Assembly: GCA_012845835.1 (NCBI GenBank)
Contig: JABAKD010000015.1
Coordinates: forward strand, 1,524,609 to 1,588,608
Direction of reading: 5' to 3'
Length of the DNA: 64,000 nt
From: Undaria pinnatifida
Lineage: Eukaryota; Sar; Phaeophyceae; Laminariales; Alariaceae
Positions 12,301 through 22,140 of this stretch are shown one piece after another (positions within the stretch are counted from its first letter, which is position 1; each line of letters starts with the position of its first letter). Both the position numbers and the translations under genes were made by a program. The notes beneath the pieces were generated by a model. That model saw only the letters and a program-made list of their open reading frames with translations. It was not told the origin of the DNA and did not search any database.

Positions 12301-12307
12301 ACTTCAT
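6000..12307 (-). CDS. Fucoxanthin-chlorophyll a/c light-harvesting protein, LHCF type (exons 12307-12246, 7467-7164, 6314-6000)
   Basis: Role: thylakoid antenna protein binding fucoxanthin and chlorophylls a and c, passing excitation energy to the photosystems. Seen: three exons of 62, 304 and 315 nt join in phase to a 226-residue protein, close to the usual FCP length of about 210-220. Residues 1-16 form a signal peptide (MKCIAVAAACLAGAQA) followed by Phe, the conserved cleavage context for stramenopile plastid import. Helix 1 (about 68-94) carries the chlorophyll-ligand motif EIKHGR, helix 2 spans about 124-143, and helix 3 (about 172-198) carries ELNNGRAAQMG. The C-terminal tail after helix 3 is somewhat long and ends KGGYCL. 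Splice sites are GTGAGC/CAG and GTATGG/CAG. Known: the FCP family has exactly these helix 1 and 3 motifs. The start has A at -3 and an upstream leader without repeats. Intron 1 is 4.8 kb; a decayed copy of the exon 2 start lies just upstream of exon 2. Confidence 0.95.
7164..7467 (-). CDS. LHCF exon 2: transit segment and helix 1
   Basis: Acceptor ATTTTTCAG, then CGCGTTC completing a Ser codon split after two bases. Encodes the Ala/Thr/Ser-rich transit segment, SFENELGVQAPLGYWDPL at the mature N-terminus, and helix 1 with the EIKHGR chlorophyll ligands. Donor AAG/GTATGG, phase 0. Confidence 0.95.
7468..7680 (-). pseudogene. Decayed duplicate of the LHCF exon 2 acceptor and 5' end
   Basis: About 150-170 bases upstream of exon 2 on the minus strand, around 7650-7585, the sequence again reads a T-rich tract, ATTTTTCAG and then a Ser codon completed by C, giving EFTAAALTTLAQAPS. 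This parallels AFNGAALATRAQTSS at the real exon 2 start. The frame then runs into a stop after about 24 codons, before any helix. Inferred: a local duplication of the intron-exon junction, now non-functional or at most a cryptic acceptor. Confidence 0.6.
9656..9952. repeat. Tandem duplication, period about 146-147 bp, two copies
   Basis: The same block (GAAGAAAGCTTACGTTCAGC ... GTTGGAGCAA ... ACCAAAGTACGGTGGGTT) occurs twice, at 9691 and 9837 for the AAGCTT core, with moderate divergence. A more degraded relative starts near 8851. Confidence 0.75.
10697..10836. repeat. 46 bp minisatellite, about three copies
   Basis: The unit begins GCGCGAGCTGTCAACACC and recurs at 10697, 10743 and 10789. 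It keeps two plus frames open by chance. No gene is assigned. Confidence 0.85.
11802..11899. repeat. 49 bp tandem duplication, two copies
   Basis: ACGCTCATCAGGAGCTATGG and ACGCTCACCAGGAGTCATGG begin the two copies, each ending CCCTCATGCTCGT. Confidence 0.75.
12246..12307 (-). CDS. LHCF exon 1: start codon and plastid-targeting signal peptide
   Basis: 62 nt from ATG at 12307-12305. It encodes MKCIAVAAACLAGAQAFVTP and two bases of a split Ser codon; the donor is GTGAGC. The hydrophobic core followed by AQA-F is the bipartite-presequence signature of secondary plastids, and it splices in phase to exon 2. Confidence 0.92.
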
Positions 12308-13150
12308 GATTGCTTTGGGTGCTGGAGTTGTGCAAAAAGGAGTTACGAGGAGGAGACGCGCGAATCAACTGCGCAACGCCAGCTCTGAGGCTATGAGGCG
12401 TGTTTCTTCAGGGGGGCGGAATTGTTGCGGTGGGACCCCGTTCGGTTCATGTAAAGATGTGGCGGTTTCGGTTTTGGGTTCTTGATATTTCGCGAATTTA
12501 ACGACTACTTGTACCAGTAGATTTTAAATTAACGACTAGATCCAGATCTGCGGTTCTGCGTGCATTATTAGTCTACAACTATTAATATTATGTAAATGAA
12601 CACCCGGACCTGATGAGCCCTCCAAGTCTACCCCCCCGAGAAGGCAAATAGCCACCGGGGGGGCCACCAAGCACCACGATCCCACGCCGCAGCGAATCGA
12701 GGGTCACCAAACATTTCTTTGCCGAATCTGCCCTTTCGTAATACTACTGTGCTCGTAGGGGTTTTCAGTTCGTCCCCAGGTTCGTGACGTTTTGCGTTGT
12801 CTGTCTGGTGTCTGCCAGTCTACTTACGACCTACGCGGACTCCTTGTTTTAGGCTACGGTATAATGAAAGACCGCAAGCTTGCAACTGGGGTTGTGTGGG
12901 TATGCGGGTAAGGCGCTGTTCGAAGGCATGAATGTGGGAGGTTGAAGGTTTTACGTACCATCTGTGACATTCTCTTCTATCGCCGCCGCCACAGCCCCCG
13001 CGAAGTTGCACGTACTTGCAAGGTGTCGTGATTTTTTGCACGTAAATTCAATAGTAGCGACTTAAGTATGGCGGCTCCCTATGTGTAGGTCCGCAAAAAA
13101 CGACTGCTGCGCTGCCCAGACCAACCCGACCCCGCACATAATGTCATGAC
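12308..13150. other. LHCF 5' flank; no gene seen
   Basis: The first 180 bases left of the ATG (minus-strand view) form a C/A-rich leader without repeats, suitable as 5'UTR and core promoter. No clear TATA box or named light-response element was recognised. The rest shows no supported coding sequence. Confidence 0.4.
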
Positions 13151-13152
13151 CC

Positions 13153-13182
13153 GAACCCTAACCCTAACCCCAACCCAACCCT
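13153..13182. repeat. Short interstitial telomere-like tract (CCCTAA variants)
   Basis: ACCCTAACCCTAACCCCAAC, i.e. the TTAGGG-type telomere repeat on the opposite strand, about 30 bp and degenerate. It is too short to indicate a chromosome end here. Confidence 0.7.
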
Positions 13183-13387
13183 TTGGGGGGCTTGCGTCTG
13201 CCCTCGAGGTCGGCAGGGGCAGTATTGAATTTACGTGCAAATCTGAAAACCTTGCCTGGTCCCGCCGCCATGGTAATGCTCTCGTATATTTATACAAGGG
13301 CTCCGCTCCGCGGGCCGCCCACTCTTGCAACAAAGAAAACAACTAATACAGGGACAGCTTACGCTATACCTACAATGGGACCCGAAG

Positions 13388-13522
13388 GGTGCGCCAGCTA
13401 GCGTTGGGCTGCGAAAGCAACTGAGTTAAATCGACACACGACGCGTATGTAAATACGTGGAAGTGTGGTGAGCTAAAGCTTTATTTTTCCCCATCCGCCG
13501 GAGGATAAAAAAAAAAAAAAAA
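13388..13522 (+). mobile_element. Poly-A retroposon, family R (longer copy)
   Basis: Starts GGTGCGCCAGCTAGCGTTGG and ends in a 16-base A run. Nearly identical over about 115 bp to the copy at 56660-56799; its 3' half matches 5413-5490. No clear target duplication is visible. Confidence 0.75.
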
Positions 13523-14407
13523 CTAAATGTGAATTGGGCCGGAATAAGAAAAAATGAGTGGCCCATGATTTGGTGCAACTAGCGATTTGATAATGCCAAC
13601 AGCTACTTGTTTGGGCAGAACTGATTGCCCTCTGTGCTGTGATGTGTGCTTGTTGGCGATGCCGCCTTCTGATCGGCAGTACGGGTGTAATTTGCGAAAA
13701 AGAACATGACCGAGAAAGGACCACCAAATGAAGGAAGCAAAAATGCTTGTTGTAGTCTATCATACCTGGTACCTGATATTTTTCGCTTGATACCTGATAC
13801 TGTATGTTGAAAAAAAACACACCGCAACACGGCACAGCATCGCACCCCAGGGCAAAAGGCATGGCACCGCGCGGCATGGCACGGCGCTGCGCTGCTGAGC
13901 TATAGCTGGGCAGAGCTGAGCTGGGACTTTTCATTTTTTATGATTCAGCAATAATATGTCCTGTAGAAGTACCAGCAAAACCTGGTGATGATAGCACCTG
14001 GTAGTACCTGTACCTGGGCATGATATGAAACTTCGAGTGGTACCTGGCATGTACGAAAATAGTACGTACAGCAAAGCACGCAGAACGGCACAGCACGGCA
14101 CAGCACCGCACAGTACCGCACCACAGGAAGCTCAACTTACCAAGTATAGTCTAATACTAAAAAATGAACGAAAAAAACACGAAAAGGTTAAAAATGGCGT
14201 GTTATGCGATCAGAATCCAATTTTTTTTGAAGAAGCAGCTGAAAAAAATCAAGAAGCAACTCGTACGTGCTGGAAAACCCAGCAATTTTTAATGTATAGG
14301 ACTATCCGCACCAGGGCGTGAAATGGGTGGTGAAATGTTGCGCTGGCGCACCTTTTTTTCGTGAATCTCCTTTTTTTCACCTTGTACCGAAGGCATGGTG
14401 CGGCTTG

Positions 14408-14465
14408 CCGCACCACGCTTCGCTGCACCACGCTTCGCTGCACCACGCTTCGCTGCACCACGCTT
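14408..14465. repeat. 15 bp minisatellite (TTCGCTGCACCACGC), about four copies
   Basis: Perfect or near-perfect 15-mers in tandem. The repeated CAPRFA-type reading frame over it is an artefact. Confidence 0.85.
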
Positions 14466-14779
14466 TTCCTGTGCACCTGTTTACGCCGTAAGCGATTTTC
14501 GCCGGCGTTTTTTGGGAAGGGGTCTATTTCGCCGCAGGCAATTTTTTTTTTGGCGCGCTTTCATCGCAGGCGAGAACATTTTGAGGCTGTTTTTGGGTTC
14601 ATTTCGTCTTAGGCGCACATTTTGGGTTTATTGACGCATATATGGCAAAAAATAACGACTTCCGGCGGCCCTCCGGGGGCCTCACCTACGGCTCATGGTG
14701 CGGGACCGCGCAACGGCACCACGAGCCGGACGCCTGTTTTACGCCCTGCTACCCACTAGACCACAGAATCATTGTGACC

Positions 14780-14850
14780 TTGTGATCTAGTGGATAGACT
14801 GTCCGCTTCTGAGCCGTGAGTTCGAATCCCGGTATCATCGCGGCGGGGGG
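14780..14850 (+). mobile_element. tRNA-derived SINE head (family S2)
   Basis: TCTAGTGGATAGACTGTCCG (A-box-like) and GAGTTCGAATCCC (B box) at tRNA spacing, shared with 22996-23086. The acceptor arm does not pair, so it is not a working tRNA gene. It abuts head-to-head with the reverse-oriented SINE at 14868-15168. Confidence 0.6.
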
Positions 14851-14867
14851 GGGGTAATATATAGGAC

Positions 14868-15168
14868 TTTTTTTCACACACATCTGCTTTCCAGCTTCTG
14901 GACAAGCCGTGGTAACAGGTGTCGTCCATTCCCCCCCCCGGTTCTCGCCTTCAATTTTTGTCGCGCATAGGGTTTAGCAATCCCACTGCTCGCCGGATTT
15001 TTCGTCGAGTGTTGCTAACTCACGCTCCCGCGCTTTCCGCAAGTCAATTTGTGCACAAGAAAAAGTCCCCACGAATGTATACGAGTATGCACGCGCGGGG
15101 GCTCGAACTCACGAAACTGATCTATACCAGGCTCGAGGATAACCTGATACGCCACCGGAGTGACCGGC
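14868..15168 (-). mobile_element. tRNA-derived SINE, family S1
   Basis: Read on the minus strand: a tRNA-like head (GGTGGCGTATCAGG ... GTGAGTTCGAGCCCC), the body GCGTGAGTTAGCAACACTCG, ATCGACGAG-type core, and a tail matching CGGCTTGTCCAGAAGCTGGA with a short A-run. The same order is found at 33546-33840 and 43974-44252. It has an internal pol III promoter type and needs LINE machinery in trans. Confidence 0.7.
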
Positions 15169-15495
15169 AGGACTATCCACTAGTGATTCAGCAGCTAGTC
15201 GGACCTCTTGTGTTCCTACTTCGTCTCATCTTGCTGCCTAGAAGGGCACTTACGACGTAGATATTTAGCGAGATCCAGCGATAACTTGGCTCGACCCCCA
15301 TGGTCTTACCTGCCTACCCATAGTACAGGCCAATCAAAATGCTCCAGCCTTTTATTTTTTTTCTACACAATCCCTCCCCATAGTACACCATAGTACAGGC
15401 CAATCAGCGAGCGAAACGGGGGTTGTGCGCGGCGCAACTCTGGTAGTACAAGTAGTAGTGCTGCTGTAGACTAGTACTGCTGTGTTCGTGCACCC

Positions 15496-15903
15496 ATGGA
15501 TGTTCAAGGCGCTGCAGTCGCGCCGGCAGAGCCCTGGCTGCCGTCACCGCCAGATGGCTTTTCGTTTCCTTCGCAGATGGCGGAGATGGGAGGAGCCAGC
15601 AGTTCATCGCAAGCTGCCGGAGCTGCTGGTGCTGATGTTAGCGCTGTGTCAGGCGCTTCTTCGGCGGCGGGTGCTAAGCGGCGGAACCAGCACTGCCGTA
15701 CGTGCGGGCACAAGATGCGAGTCGGAGCCTTCAAAAGTCACCACAACCAGTTCTTGTCATCTGCAGGTCCCATTTGCACCGTGCCAGAGAGTCGACGCCG
15801 CGTCAAAGTCAATAAGATTGTCACGAGGCCCATCCGGATGTTCGGTAGCGAGTGTCACTGCGTCGGGGATGATGCTTACCCGGGGGGGTGCTGCTCGAAG
15901 TAG
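15496..15903 (+). CDS. Small Cys/His-rich hypothetical protein
   Basis: 135 codons, ATG in a good context (ACCC before ATGG) to TAG. Residues 1-60 are Ala/Ser/Pro-rich and disordered. A compact second half begins KRRNQHCRTCGHKMR with C-x2-C, then FKSHH, a further Cys, a basic segment (ESRRRVKVNK), and a Cys-rich end (CHCVGDDAYPGGCCSK). The C-x2-C ... HH ... C arrangement could bind zinc. I do not recognise the family; a DNA-binding fragment of a mobile element is possible. An open frame of this length can arise by chance, but the ordered composition argues for a real or recently lost gene. Confidence 0.4.
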   Translation: MDVQGAAVAPAEPWLPSPPDGFSFPSQMAEMGGASSSSQAAGAAGADVSAVSGASSAAGAKRRNQHCRTCGHKMRVGAFKSHHNQFLSSAGPICTVPESRRRVKVNKIVTRPIRMFGSECHCVGDDAYPGGCCSK

Positions 15904-16767
15904 GTGGACCATAAATCTACGCCAATGAAAGGGTTCGCGTTTGTTAGCGAGAGCACGTACCTCGAGGGCATGGTTGTCTCGGGCAGCTCATTATCGTGCC
16001 CACAGGATAGGCGCGTTGTGCAGGCATGCGTTTATGGATGTAGCTTGAGGGAGCATGTAGTGGCATAATCTCGGTTGTACTCGGGGCTCTACTTTTGTAT
16101 TCTTGAAAGAACAGATACATTGACACAGATTTTATTTTCGTTCGGTCTTGGCTCTCCTCTTGGCTACTGTATTCCACGTCGATCGTTCTACGTGGCATCC
16201 CATGGGGTAGACGACATCAAGCGCTTCAATCCGATACCCTGTTTGCCGACGTACTCCCATTTGATCAAAAGTTATGCAACATATACTGCCTGTAGTTGTA
16301 CACGTGCCGTTGACCAAAAAATTCGGCCACAAAGAGAAATTCGCGCGTCGCGCGAAAATAAATTAACTATCGGGCCAGGTAAGACCATGGGGGTCGAGCC
16401 GATAACTTCCGTTTCTTTCGTTCTCCGGGACATCCACCAAGCACGGCAACAGAATGGCCGAGTTCCAAGATACCAGCAGCATGGTCAAAGGTTGGGGACT
16501 CGGGATCACAGGGGACGACGTATGTGTGGACGAACAGTTCGCGGATGCACACAATAGTTTCGCGTTTTCACGTTTTCACGTTTAATTTTTGCGTTTTCTT
16601 ATGCTCAATAGGGCGTTTAGAAGAAGCTGACCTTGAGGATAACAGCTTCTAATAACACCACGTTTATTGCGAGGACATGGAATTCAGCCGTACACCCTGC
16701 CCCCTGGGAAAGGCGTTCTTCTCACGCGAATGAAACCGTCCGCGTGATGAAACGTTCACGCCGAAAC
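15904..16767. other. No gene seen
   Basis: Stretch between the small ORF and the retrotransposon. Open frames on both strands are short, overlap each other and lack recognisable domains. Confidence 0.4.
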
Positions 16768-16996
16768 CCACAGAAACACCCTTCACTTCTCTGCGCCCAA
16801 TGCGCCGCAATTGAGGCCACGACCCATCGTACATTTTTTGTTACCACGATTGACCGCCGCAACACCCTCCCAAGTCTGGCAAGATCAGCCAGAGCTTAAA
16901 ATAATGCTATCTCGGTCAGCGGAACTTCTCAGCCAGACCCGCCGTTTTGAAACGGTTTGGGCTGAGATCGCCGGCTTCTTCTCCTATTTATCTGAC

Positions 16997-17712
16997 TCAT
17001 CTTGGGCTACCGATTGAAACTGGAACTATCGCCATATCCTTTCCGCGCTTGACTTCTTGGAGGTTCAGTTTCTCCCAATCGCCATCTTGATACCTCACTC
17101 GCCAGTATGGGCCTTTGAAGTCGTACACCTCCCCCACGAATACCTTGCTTCGGCCACGAACATCAGCAAAGTCCCTCCTGATCTGCGTTCCTAGCGGGCA
17201 TGCCTTAGGCGCCTCTCCTCTGGAAGCCGCTTCTCGTTTCCCTTTTGTTGGCACTCCTGGTGGTCGAGTCTTGTGATCTGCTCCATGATACTGCTCCCAT
17301 AAAGCCATAAAGCGTGAAACACGTCTAGCTGTAGCGGCGTGAAGCTTTCTTGTGCATCCTCCTCCTTCAGCCAGCTCGATTCGGCCCCGTCCTGATGATG
17401 CCTGCCCTTGTACTCCCAGACCCGCGTGTCCTCTCCGATCCACGAGGCCTTGCGGTCGATCAGCGTATATAGCGGTGCTGCCGCATTGGAAACCTCCGCA
17501 AGCCCAATGTCCGGTCCCCAGACAAAGTGTGAGAACTCGTCTTCAAATGCGTGGCGTAGTTCTACCGGACGCTCGTGGAACGGTTTGATGTCCACCGCAG
17601 ACACTCTTCTCCTCGCTGTGCTACGGCCATTTAGGTGCACGGCGTAACTGAGTTCTGGGTATACCGTACGAACTACCACCCGCCATGGTCCTGTCCAGTG
17701 TTTGTGTGCCAA
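16997..17712 (-). pseudogene. Integrase C-terminal domain and tail module of the gypsy element
   Basis: The first block (17712 down) has GPWRVV, YAVHLNGR and RRVSAVDIKPFHERP, typical of the SH3-like integrase C-terminus. After a frame change the end (about 17220-17000) reads GTQIRRDF ... GEVYDFKGPYWRVRYQDGDW, resembling the YxDGDxE tudor/chromo-like modules seen at the end of many protist gypsy elements, which may steer integration to chromatin. The frame change makes it inactive. Confidence 0.65.
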
Positions 17713-18081
17713 TTTCGAGTGAACCCCCTATCTCGATAATGTACTGGCTGACTCCTTAGCCAACACGTAGACACCTACCTTGGCTTGTCCCCCAGGCGAG
17801 GTACGACGGATTTCGTCATTATGCCTTTGCCTGCTTCGATTTTTGGCGGCTTGCTTCTCCTCCAGGGCTTTGCGTACCTCTCGGAAGGCTTGCTGCCTGT
17901 CCGTCACGAAAGTGTCCCATCCCCCTTGATATTCTACACCATCGACGACCGGCGTAATCGGGTCTAACTAAGTGCGAGCATCCCGACCGAACAGTAGACG
18001 GAATGGTGTCGGTGATGAGGGTAAGCTAGGGACAGGGGTGACACGTCGGATCCAGCACGCGGGGAGTACATTGTATCGGTC

Positions 18082-18483
18082 TCATATCCTAGGCCAAGAT
18101 TTGCAAAGTTCAGACAATACCTCCTGATGCCACCCCCTCACCCTTTCGATCGCTCCCTGAGCGCGGGGGTGATTAGCGGGACCGTAATCTACCGACGCTT
18201 TCAGCCACTGCCAGAAGTGTTTTACCACCTGCGATGTGAACTTCCCCCCAGCGTCGCTCCGAATTGATAGTGGCACCCCGAATGTCAGGAGGACTTCCAA
18301 CAGCTTGCGATTTACCCCTGTGGCATCCTTTGACGGCAATGGGTATGCAAACAGGAACTTGCTGGTTCTATCCACCACAACCAAGAGATACCTGTTTCCG
18401 TCTTGTGATTCTTGGTTGAGATCTTGGATGCCCATCTCGAGGACTTCCCGAGGCCGCAGAAACCTGGCCGGTATCATGGCCAC
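18082..18483 (-). pseudogene. Integrase catalytic core (DD35E)
   Basis: Contains IQDLNQES near the start, YLLVVVDRTSKFLFAYPL, RSDAGGKF with the second Asp, and AQGAIERVRGWH with the Glu. Exactly 35 residues separate that Asp from the Glu, the DD35E spacing of retroviral-type integrases. The core is one of the best-preserved parts. Confidence 0.85.
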
Positions 18484-18719
18484 TCGCTGACTGTTCGTGG
18501 CCTCCTCCTGCAGTCAGACAAGAGCACATACTCACGTATATCCTTCGTCAGCATCGGCCAGTTATACTTGCCCTCGACAAGCAAAGTCGTGCGCGCTATA
18601 CCTGAGTGGCCGAGTGTGCTGTGAACCAATGACAAAACCCCAGGTATCATCACCCTCGATTTGGCCAACTTAGGATCCTTACATTTAGGAGCATACCAGA
18701 GAATGCCATCGTTGTCCAA
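18474..18719 (-). pseudogene. Integrase N-terminal zinc-binding (HHCC-like) domain
   Basis: HSTLGHSGIARTTLL ... YNWPMLTKDIREYV is the usual H-x4-H helix and W-P-x-M segment. Only one Cys of the terminal C-x2-C is readable (SDCRRRP), so zinc binding is probably lost. Overlaps the start of the core in another frame, i.e. a frameshift. Confidence 0.75.
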
Positions 18720-19206
18720 CAGGTACTCTCCTCTCTTTTTCCTTGGACCGAGTTTGGCTTATATGGGTTTCAACATTGCCTCTAGTTTTTGCTTCTCCAC
18801 CAACAATTGCGAGTTTTGCTGTGTGTCAACTGTCTCCGACAATAGAGTCGAATGCGTGTTCGTTGGTTCCTTATCTTCTGTCGCATTCCCCTTGCGGCAA
18901 AACGTAGAATCCTCCTCCGCAAGCTGTGGCTGTTGATATGGCTGTTGTTCCGTCGGGACTGAGGAAGGTTGCGATGTAGCCCTGGAAAGTGCCCTCGTAG
19001 CTGCTCTTGTAACTCCACTAAATGCTTCCAGGCTGGCAAGTCCTTCGGAATTCTCGCCACTACTGAAACCAAATTCCTCTGTCGTTGGCTTGGAAATTCT
19101 AGGATCGTAAAGCTTGTGCGGCCCATTCAACATTACCTGACGCCCCTTCCGGCGTTATCGCTACTCCCGCAACAGCCACCACACTATTTGCGGTAGGCTC
19201 GTCCAC

Positions 19207-19760
19207 TTAATCTACACCAAGCTCCGTTAGGGGCACGCCGTCCAGTACCTGTCCCTCTGGTCCCTTGTACGTTTGACGACCTGATGAATCGTCGGGGAAC
19301 GCCTTGTCAATGTCCTCACCTGGTGACTCGGAGCAAGGCAACCGAAACAAGGCCTCCGGGAGTTGGTGGCGGGTGCTGGGCCGCCACTGTAGATCCATGT
19401 TATACTCGACTAGCCGAAAAGCCCGCCGGTGTAGCTTGGAGGAGAGGTCTCGACTTTTAAACAACCATGTCAGCGCCGAACAATCGGTGATGAGAGTGAG
19501 TTTTCTACCCCACACGTACGCTCTGAAGTGTTCTACCATAACACCGCCATCACTTCCCGTTCCATAGGTGACCGTCTGGCGTCGGTCCGAGACCACCGGT
19601 GACTAGCATACACCAAGACACGTTCTGAGCCTTCATGTATTTGGGTAAGAACTGCTCCTGCTCCTAACTCGCTTGCATCCGTGTGGAGCTGGAATGGCCT
19701 GTCCCAATCTGACATAGCCAAAATCGGTAGTGACGTCAGAGCGAAGACTAGCGCCGCCAA
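19207..19760 (-). pseudogene. RNase H domain of the gypsy element, frameshifted
   Basis: First part: RPFQLHTDASELGAGAVLTQ, with the catalytic Asp in the TDAS motif. Then a frame change near 19540-19600, and HFRAYVWGRKLTLITDCSAL with TWLF continues the domain (the usual FxxYLxGxxFxVxTDHxxL block). Hydrolyses RNA in RNA-DNA hybrids in an active element; here interrupted. Confidence 0.85.
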
Positions 19761-19879
19761 CGCTTTGTGTTGCTCCTCACCCCATGGAACCTTGAGTTTC
19801 CTCGCTCGTTTCGACGAAAAACGCTTGTCGAGAAGAAGATTCGAAATTGGCGCTACACGCGCGCTGTATCGGGGGACCA

Positions 19880-20698
19880 GTCACTCCTCAAGTAGCCAGT
19901 TATTCCCAGCAGGGCCCTCACTTCCTCTACCGTGTCGGCCCTAGTAAGTTGAGCAACTGCGTCGACCTTAGACTGCGACGGGCGAACTCCCAGCTGGTCC
20001 ACCACCGTGCCCACAAACTCTCACTGAGGGCAGTACCACCATGACTTAGAGAAGTTCACCGACAGGCCTGCCTTCGATAACTTCTCTAGCACTTGCCTCA
20101 ATAAGCCTAGGTGTCATTCCACCTGTTGGGCGTGAAGGATGATATCATCCAACCAGTTCTGAACAACAAAGGCTGCAACGCCTGCCGGCAAAGTCTTAAG
20201 TCCAAACCCGCATCGGTTGAGCTCCCACAGCGTACCGTGGGCGTCCCTCAACGCGGTTCTGTGTTTATCTTCCTCGGCGATCTCTATTTAGGTGAATCCC
20301 GAAGCCAGATCTATTGACATAAAACAACTCGCGCCCTTCATGCCGTCAAAGATTCTTTGGATATCTTCGAGGCCTCCGCTGTCCGACTTTAGCAACGTGT
20401 TCAATCCCCGGTAATCCTGGCCGACCCTCGCCGTACCATCCTTCTTGCGAACCACGACACAATCGGCGGTCCACACTGATGTCGATCTACGGATAGCTCC
20501 GGTTTGAAACTGTTTCGTCACCTCACTCTGAGTCATGGCTTCCTCCTCTGGGAAATATCGCCGTTGCTTAGCCGCATATGGTGTGCAATGCTTTCTGGTC
20601 AAGGGTAACCGTAGCTCAGTCCCACGGCACGCTGGCACTACCTTGGGGTTAGCCGGGAACAACCCGCGATCACAAAGTTCGCACAACAATTCTAACAA
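19880..20698 (-). pseudogene. Reverse transcriptase domain of the gypsy element, frameshifted
   Basis: 20698-20288 encodes VVVRKKDGTARVGQDYRGLN and FMSIDLASGF, the fingers/palm motifs with a catalytic Asp. After a frame change, about 20260-20120, LWELNRCGFGLK is followed by VQNWLDDIILH, the YxDD box with Trp in place of Tyr. The thumb (about 20035-19890) reads EFVGTVVDQLGVRPSQSKVD and VRALLGITGYL. Motif order is clearly Ty3/gypsy. Frame breaks mean no active enzyme. Confidence 0.85.
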
Positions 20699-21328
20699 GT
20701 CTGAATTTCACCTCTAACTTGACTGCCCCATGTTTGCCTCGGCTATGTAAACTGCAACTTCCTCACCAATTGAATTCTCCATCCCCCTTCTTTCTCCCTC
20801 GACAGCTGGAACTGGTTCTTTTTCCACCCACCGGTCCAGTAGTGGCCGCATCATCTTTGTATCACTGGCGTTGGTTGCAAAAACCTTCGCTACCACAACA
20901 ACTTGCTGTATGGCTATCGCTGTTTTCGTTCGATTGACGACTTTGCCCTGTAGAAGATTGTCCGGGTACCACCATTGCACTACCCTGGTTATCCCCAACT
21001 CAGCTCTCAGCCCCATGTCGTATGTTTTCGTTGGTATGACCAGTACTAGCTGTCGGTCCTGGGATTGGGGCCCCGTCACAAAATCTTCCCTTTACACGCT
21101 AACGAAACCCCCCACCTTTACCTCCTTTTCTATGCGAATATTCCACTGTAGACTTCCATCGTCCTCCCACGCAACTTCACTCTCCTTTGGTACCATAGTA
21201 GGTTCTGTCAATCCCTCCGGCTCTTCGTTTGGTGACGGCGGTACCACTGCACAAAAGCCTTCCCACGGTGTAACCTCCGCTGTAAGTGTGGCCGTAGGGG
21301 CTTCCTGACTTCTCCTAGGCGTCGCCTT

Positions 21329-22131
21329 TCAGCTCATTGACTTTCTTTCCAATAGCATCGAGCACTCTGCAATCGATCTCAGCGGCACCCATGGCGATTC
21401 TATGGCGATTCTAGAGCTAGCTTGAAGCCTCCTTCCTCCGCAAAGTTGAGTACCCTCCCATTTTGTCTGAGGAACGCAGCGCCTAGAATCTATGGCAGCC
21501 CTTGTACCACCCTGACTGTCATTCTCCTTACTCGGTCTTCCGGCATAAACACCAGCGGGATTTCGCACGACGCTATGATGCTCATGGGGGGAACTCTACT
21601 TTGAATGGAATTCGCCCAAACCCTCACCTTTCGAGCAGATTATACTCCCCTCCCCTACGCTTCGCTCCACTGAGCGAACGAAAGACTCCTACGCATAATT
21701 GCCCCCCCCGGCTCCTATGTCGAAGCAATGTCTGCCTGGTTGGTGAAAACCCGACGTGCTCCGTCCCGGGATAGTAGGGATGCGAGGGCCTATGGTCATA
21801 CGACTACGGCCATACACAAGCTGAGTATACACCCCCACCCCCCGGCTCCTGTAATTAACACGTCCACGGGCAACCGATAACTGGTTCTAGTGGGGTGCCA
21901 AATAGTGGCCTTGATCCATGCCTGTCGTGTCCCTCCCCCACTTCCCGTTCTGACAAGCGCACAGTCCGATAATGCATGCACTTTCTCCTCTCCTTGCCTG
22001 TGATCCGTTTCATTACTCCCCACAGGATAGTCCTCTGGGGCGCACCTTCTGGCGTCTTGGTTGGAGTTAGCCGAAGAGACGGTCCGCTTGCCGTACGACT
22101 GCTCCATCTCGGCTTGCGTCAGTTGGGACAA
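21329..22131 (-). pseudogene. Protease region of the gypsy element, degraded
   Basis: At about 21885-21840 the minus strand reads YRLPVDVLITGAGGWG. Retropepsins have VDTGA here; the sequence keeps the flanks and TGAG but lacks the Asp, consistent with a small deletion. Downstream around 21570-21330 scraps in several frames probably are the rest of the protease and linker. Confidence 0.45.
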
Positions 22132-22140
22132 CGCAGCTAT

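Noticed and set aside
13146-13182. Chromosome end
   Set aside because: Only about 30 bp of degenerate CCCTAA, with ordinary sequence on both sides.
14780-14850. Functional tRNA gene
   Set aside because: A and B boxes are present but acceptor arms do not pair, and the same sequence is repeated at 23.0 kb with a SINE body.
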